NCBI GenBank assembly: GCA_964445775.1
Contig: CAYUMH010000099.1
Span: forward strand, 1 to 16,386
Length of the DNA: 16,386 nt
Source: Terrimonas sp964445775
GTDB taxonomy: Bacteria; Bacteroidota; Bacteroidia; Chitinophagales; Chitinophagaceae
Direction: 5' to 3'
Shown: positions 13,895 to 16,386 of the stretch, in pieces
How the letters are laid out: each line of letters starts with the position of its first letter
Position numbering within the stretch: position 1 is the first letter of the stretch
The notes under the pieces: generated by a model
Seen by the model: only the letters and a program-made list of their open reading frames with translations
Database searches by the model: none
Told to the model about the DNA's origin: nothing
Program-made: the position numbers and the translations under genes

Positions 13895-16306
13895 ATGTTT
13901 ACAACCTATATCAAAACGGCGTGGAGAAATATTACCCGTAATAAAGCGTTTGCCGCTTTAAATATTTTCGGGTTAGCTACCGGTATTGCTGCGGCTATGC
14001 TGTTATTTGTAGTGATAAAATATGAATTAAGTTATAATAAGTCTTTCCCTAATTATAAGGAGGTATACCATTTATATACCCATGAAAAACATTCAGAGGG
14101 TATTGGCTACAATCCCGGGGTTCCTTACCCGGCGCTGCAACACCTGCGTAATGATTTTAAAGATGTTACGGTGGGGGCTTTTGTTTCAGCTTCAGGCAGC
14201 CAGATAACTTTGTTATCAGATGATAGTACAGCTATTGCCAATAAAAAATTTATTGAAGAAACGGGGATGTTCTTTGCTGACCCCCAGTTTTTCCAGATTT
14301 TCCAATATAAGTGGTTATCCGGGAACGGTAATGTACTGGAAGCGCCTAATACAGTAGCCTTAACCAGGTCCGTTGCTGAAAAGTACTATGGTAACTGGCA
14401 GTCGGCGGTTGGCAAGTTAATGCAGATCGGTAATGCAATACCGCTGCGTGTAACGGGCATACTGGAAGATGTGCCTGTTAATACAGATTATAATTTGTCC
14501 GTTGTAGCGTCATTTGCCACTGTAAAAAACAACCTGGAACGTTATGACCTGGAGGATGACTGGGGTAGTTTGGGAAGCGATTTCCAGGTATTCATGTCCC
14601 TGCCACCCGGTCGCGAAAAAACAATGGCTTCGCAACTGGTAGATTTTACCAGGAAACGCTACGAGGCAAACGCCAATACGGTTCGTACCATTATGTTGCA
14701 GCCGTTAGCGGAGGTACATTATGATGCCAGGCTGGGCAATTTTGCCGACCATACGATCAGCATGTCCACCATCTGGACATTAGGATTGATCGGTGTTTTT
14801 ATCCTGGTAATGGCCTGTATCAACTTTATTAACTTATCTACTGCACAGGCTATTAACCGGTCTAAAGAAATTGGTATACGTAAAGTTTTAGGTGGACAGC
14901 GCAGCAGCCTTTTTTGGCAGGTAATGGGCGAAACCGCCATGATCGTAGGCATAGCGTTTATTATTGCCATTGGTATTGCTGCCGCTTGTTTACCTTTTAT
15001 CAGTCATGTTGCTTCCATTAAGGAAGAACTGACCCTGTTTGCTCCTGTTACTTTATTGTTTGCCCTGGTAATAGCGGTGCTGATCACGTTTTTATCCGGT
15101 AGTTATCCAGCATTAATTGTATCAGGATTTAAACCGATACTGGCTTTAAAAAATAAAATTACTTCTGCAACCATCGGTGGTATCTCCCTGCGCCGTGCTT
15201 TGGTTGTATTGCAATTTGCTATTTCCCAGGCCCTGATCATTGGAACCATTGTGGCCGTAACACAAATGAGTTTTGTTAAAACAGCCGACCTTGGTTTTAA
15301 TAAAGAAGCTGTATTGATGTTATCAGCTTCTGCAGATAGCACCATCCGTGCCCGGCAACCTGCTATGAAACAGGACCTGCTTAACCTGAGCGGGGTAGAA
15401 TCGGTAAGCTTTAACAGTGATGCTCCTTCTTCAGATAATAACTGGGCAACCAATTTTGCTTTTGATCACCAGGATGATAAAGATTATGCCCTGTTCCTGA
15501 AATTCGGCGATGCCGATTACTTCAAAACTTTCGGGGTACAGTTTGCAGCCGGTACAGGTTATGCGGCTACTGATACGATAAAAGATGTAGTGATTAATGA
15601 GGCATTGAGTAAGAAATTAGGCCTGGCTTCTGCACAGGATGCAATTGGAAAAGATATCCGTATGGGACGTCAGCAATGGCGTAAAATAGTGGGGGTGGTA
15701 AAAGATTTTAAAACCAATTCTTTACGGGAAGAAGTGAAGCCGATGCTGATCGGTGCCCGTAAATCGGTGTACAATAATACGGCTATTAAAATAAACAGCA
15801 GTAACCTGGCCGCTACCAAAGAAGCGATACAAAAAGTATGGGATAAACATTTGCCGGCTTATGCCAATACAAGTTTTTATGTAGATGAGAATATAGAGAA
15901 TTTTTACCGCCAGGAAACACAATTGTCTTTACTATACAAAATTTTTGCCGGCATTGCCATCTTCATTTCCTGTTTAGGTTTATACGGCCTGGTTTCGTTT
16001 ATGGCGGCCCAGCGTAAAAAAGAGGTAGGTGTACGTAAAGTGTTGGGTGCGTCGGTAGGCAATATTGTCTATCTCTTCTCCAAAGAATTTACCATACTTA
16101 TCCTTATCGCTTTTGTGATCGCGGCTCCTTTGGCCTGGTATATTATGAGTAACTGGTTAAACAATTTCGCTTACCGCATACATATTGGCGCGGGCATATT
16201 TGCGGCAGCCATGTTGCTCACCATTTTACTGGCCTGGTTAACAGTAGGGTATAAATCGGTAAAGGCCGCTATGGCTAACCCGGTAAAGAGCCTGCGCAGC
16301 GAATAG
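13895..16306 (+). CDS. ABC transporter permease with two FtsX domains (second of tandem pair)
   Basis: A paralogue of the preceding permease with the same plan over 803 residues: MFTTYIKTAWRNITRNK start, one helix, periplasmic domain (about 50-280), first FtsX domain from about 286 (with NRSKEIGIRKVLGGQ), fifth helix near 435, second periplasmic domain, second FtsX domain from about 675 (with RKKEVGVRKVLGAS), and end ANPVKSLRSE. The conserved cytoplasmic coupling sequences after the FtsX helices are intact in both halves. The periplasmic domains differ clearly from the first permease, so the pair could bind different substrates or form a heterodimer. There is no ATPase between them; both probably share the one at 10765-11442. 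Confidence 0.94.
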   Translation: MFTTYIKTAWRNITRNKAFAALNIFGLATGIAAAMLLFVVIKYELSYNKSFPNYKEVYHLYTHEKHSEGIGYNPGVPYPALQHLRNDFKDVTVGAFVSASGSQITLLSDDSTAIANKKFIEETGMFFADPQFFQIFQYKWLSGNGNVLEAPNTVALTRSVAEKYYGNWQSAVGKLMQIGNAIPLRVTGILEDVPVNTDYNLSVVASFATVKNNLERYDLEDDWGSLGSDFQVFMSLPPGREKTMASQLVDFTRKRYEANANTVRTIMLQPLAEVHYDARLGNFADHTISMSTIWTLGLIGVFILVMACINFINLSTAQAINRSKEIGIRKVLGGQRSSLFWQVMGETAMIVGIAFIIAIGIAAACLPFISHVASIKEELTLFAPVTLLFALVIAVLITFLSGSYPALIVSGFKPILALKNKITSATIGGISLRRALVVLQFAISQALIIGTIVAVTQMSFVKTADLGFNKEAVLMLSASADSTIRARQPAMKQDLLNLSGVESVSFNSDAPSSDNNWATNFAFDHQDDKDYALFLKFGDADYFKTFGVQFAAGTGYAATDTIKDVVINEALSKKLGLASAQDAIGKDIRMGRQQWRKIVGVVKDFKTNSLREEVKPMLIGARKSVYNNTAIKINSSNLAATKEAIQKVWDKHLPAYANTSFYVDENIENFYRQETQLSLLYKIFAGIAIFISCLGLYGLVSFMAAQRKKEVGVRKVLGASVGNIVYLFSKEFTILILIAFVIAAPLAWYIMSNWLNNFAYRIHIGAGIFAAAMLLTILLAWLTVGYKSVKAAMANPVKSLRSE

Positions 16307-16380
16307 GCTGTGTGGATATGCAATAGTAATTTATAAATGACCGTTTTAGTTAGTTTCTATCAATTGATAAAAAAACAATC

Positions 16381-16386
16381 ATGCTA
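16381..16386 (+). CDS. Possible start of a further gene, cut by window edge
   Basis: ATG CTA follows an A-rich leader (AAAAAAACAATC) 74 bp after the second permease stop. Operons of this type often hold several tandem permeases, so another may begin here, but only two codons are visible. Confidence 0.25.

Overview
The window looks like chromosomal DNA from a member of the Bacteroidota, most likely near Chitinophagaceae. The grounds are protein style (a Y_Y_Y/beta-propeller sensor kinase, SGC- or PGC-type lipoproteins, double-FtsX permeases, a stand-alone S23 four-helix-bundle gene), starts without a Shine-Dalgarno sequence, TAnnTTTG-type -7 boxes, and AT-rich spacers built of degenerate 7-bp repeats. 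The taxon is inferred from style only.

Layout. (1) 1-1398, minus strand: an ABC ATPase followed by a TolC-family outer-membrane gene that is cut by an in-frame TAG; the reading frame continues past the stop to the window edge. (2) 1399-1704: a divergent spacer with a sigma-54-like promoter for the ATPase, paired upstream palindromes, and about 140 bp of heptanucleotide repeats of three types. (3) 1705-2946, plus: proA (glutamate-5-semialdehyde dehydrogenase), ending at a bidirectional hairpin shared with the next gene. (4) 3069-8437, minus: a two-component system (propeller sensor kinase, then a NarL/LuxR-type regulator) followed by an unrecognised lipoprotein. The kinase and regulator genes have near-identical promoter elements at identical spacing, and the same half-site forms a perfect palindrome upstream of the lipoprotein gene. 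(5) 8746-16306, plus: an efflux operon of membrane fusion protein, small lipoprotein, ABC ATPase and two tandem about 800-residue FtsX-type permeases, with a further gene perhaps starting at 16381. Between the fusion protein and the rest sits an antisense S23 four-helix-bundle gene, flanked on both sides by heptad repeats in inverted orientation.

How they may work together. The two transporter units (ATPase-TolC on the left; fusion protein-ATPase-permeases on the right) have the same promoter layout: a sigma-54-like -24/-12 element with two TGTNCG-type palindromes centred about 73 and 94 bp upstream of the -12 G. This suggests a single enhancer-binding regulator, not encoded in the window, controls both, and that together they form one tripartite exporter, with the TolC component now interrupted. 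The two-component system between them appears to control itself and probably the lipoprotein gene. proA seems unrelated to the rest.

The most unusual items are the S23 cassette with inverted heptad-repeat ends inside an operon, the matched promoter architectures, and the amber-interrupted TolC gene.
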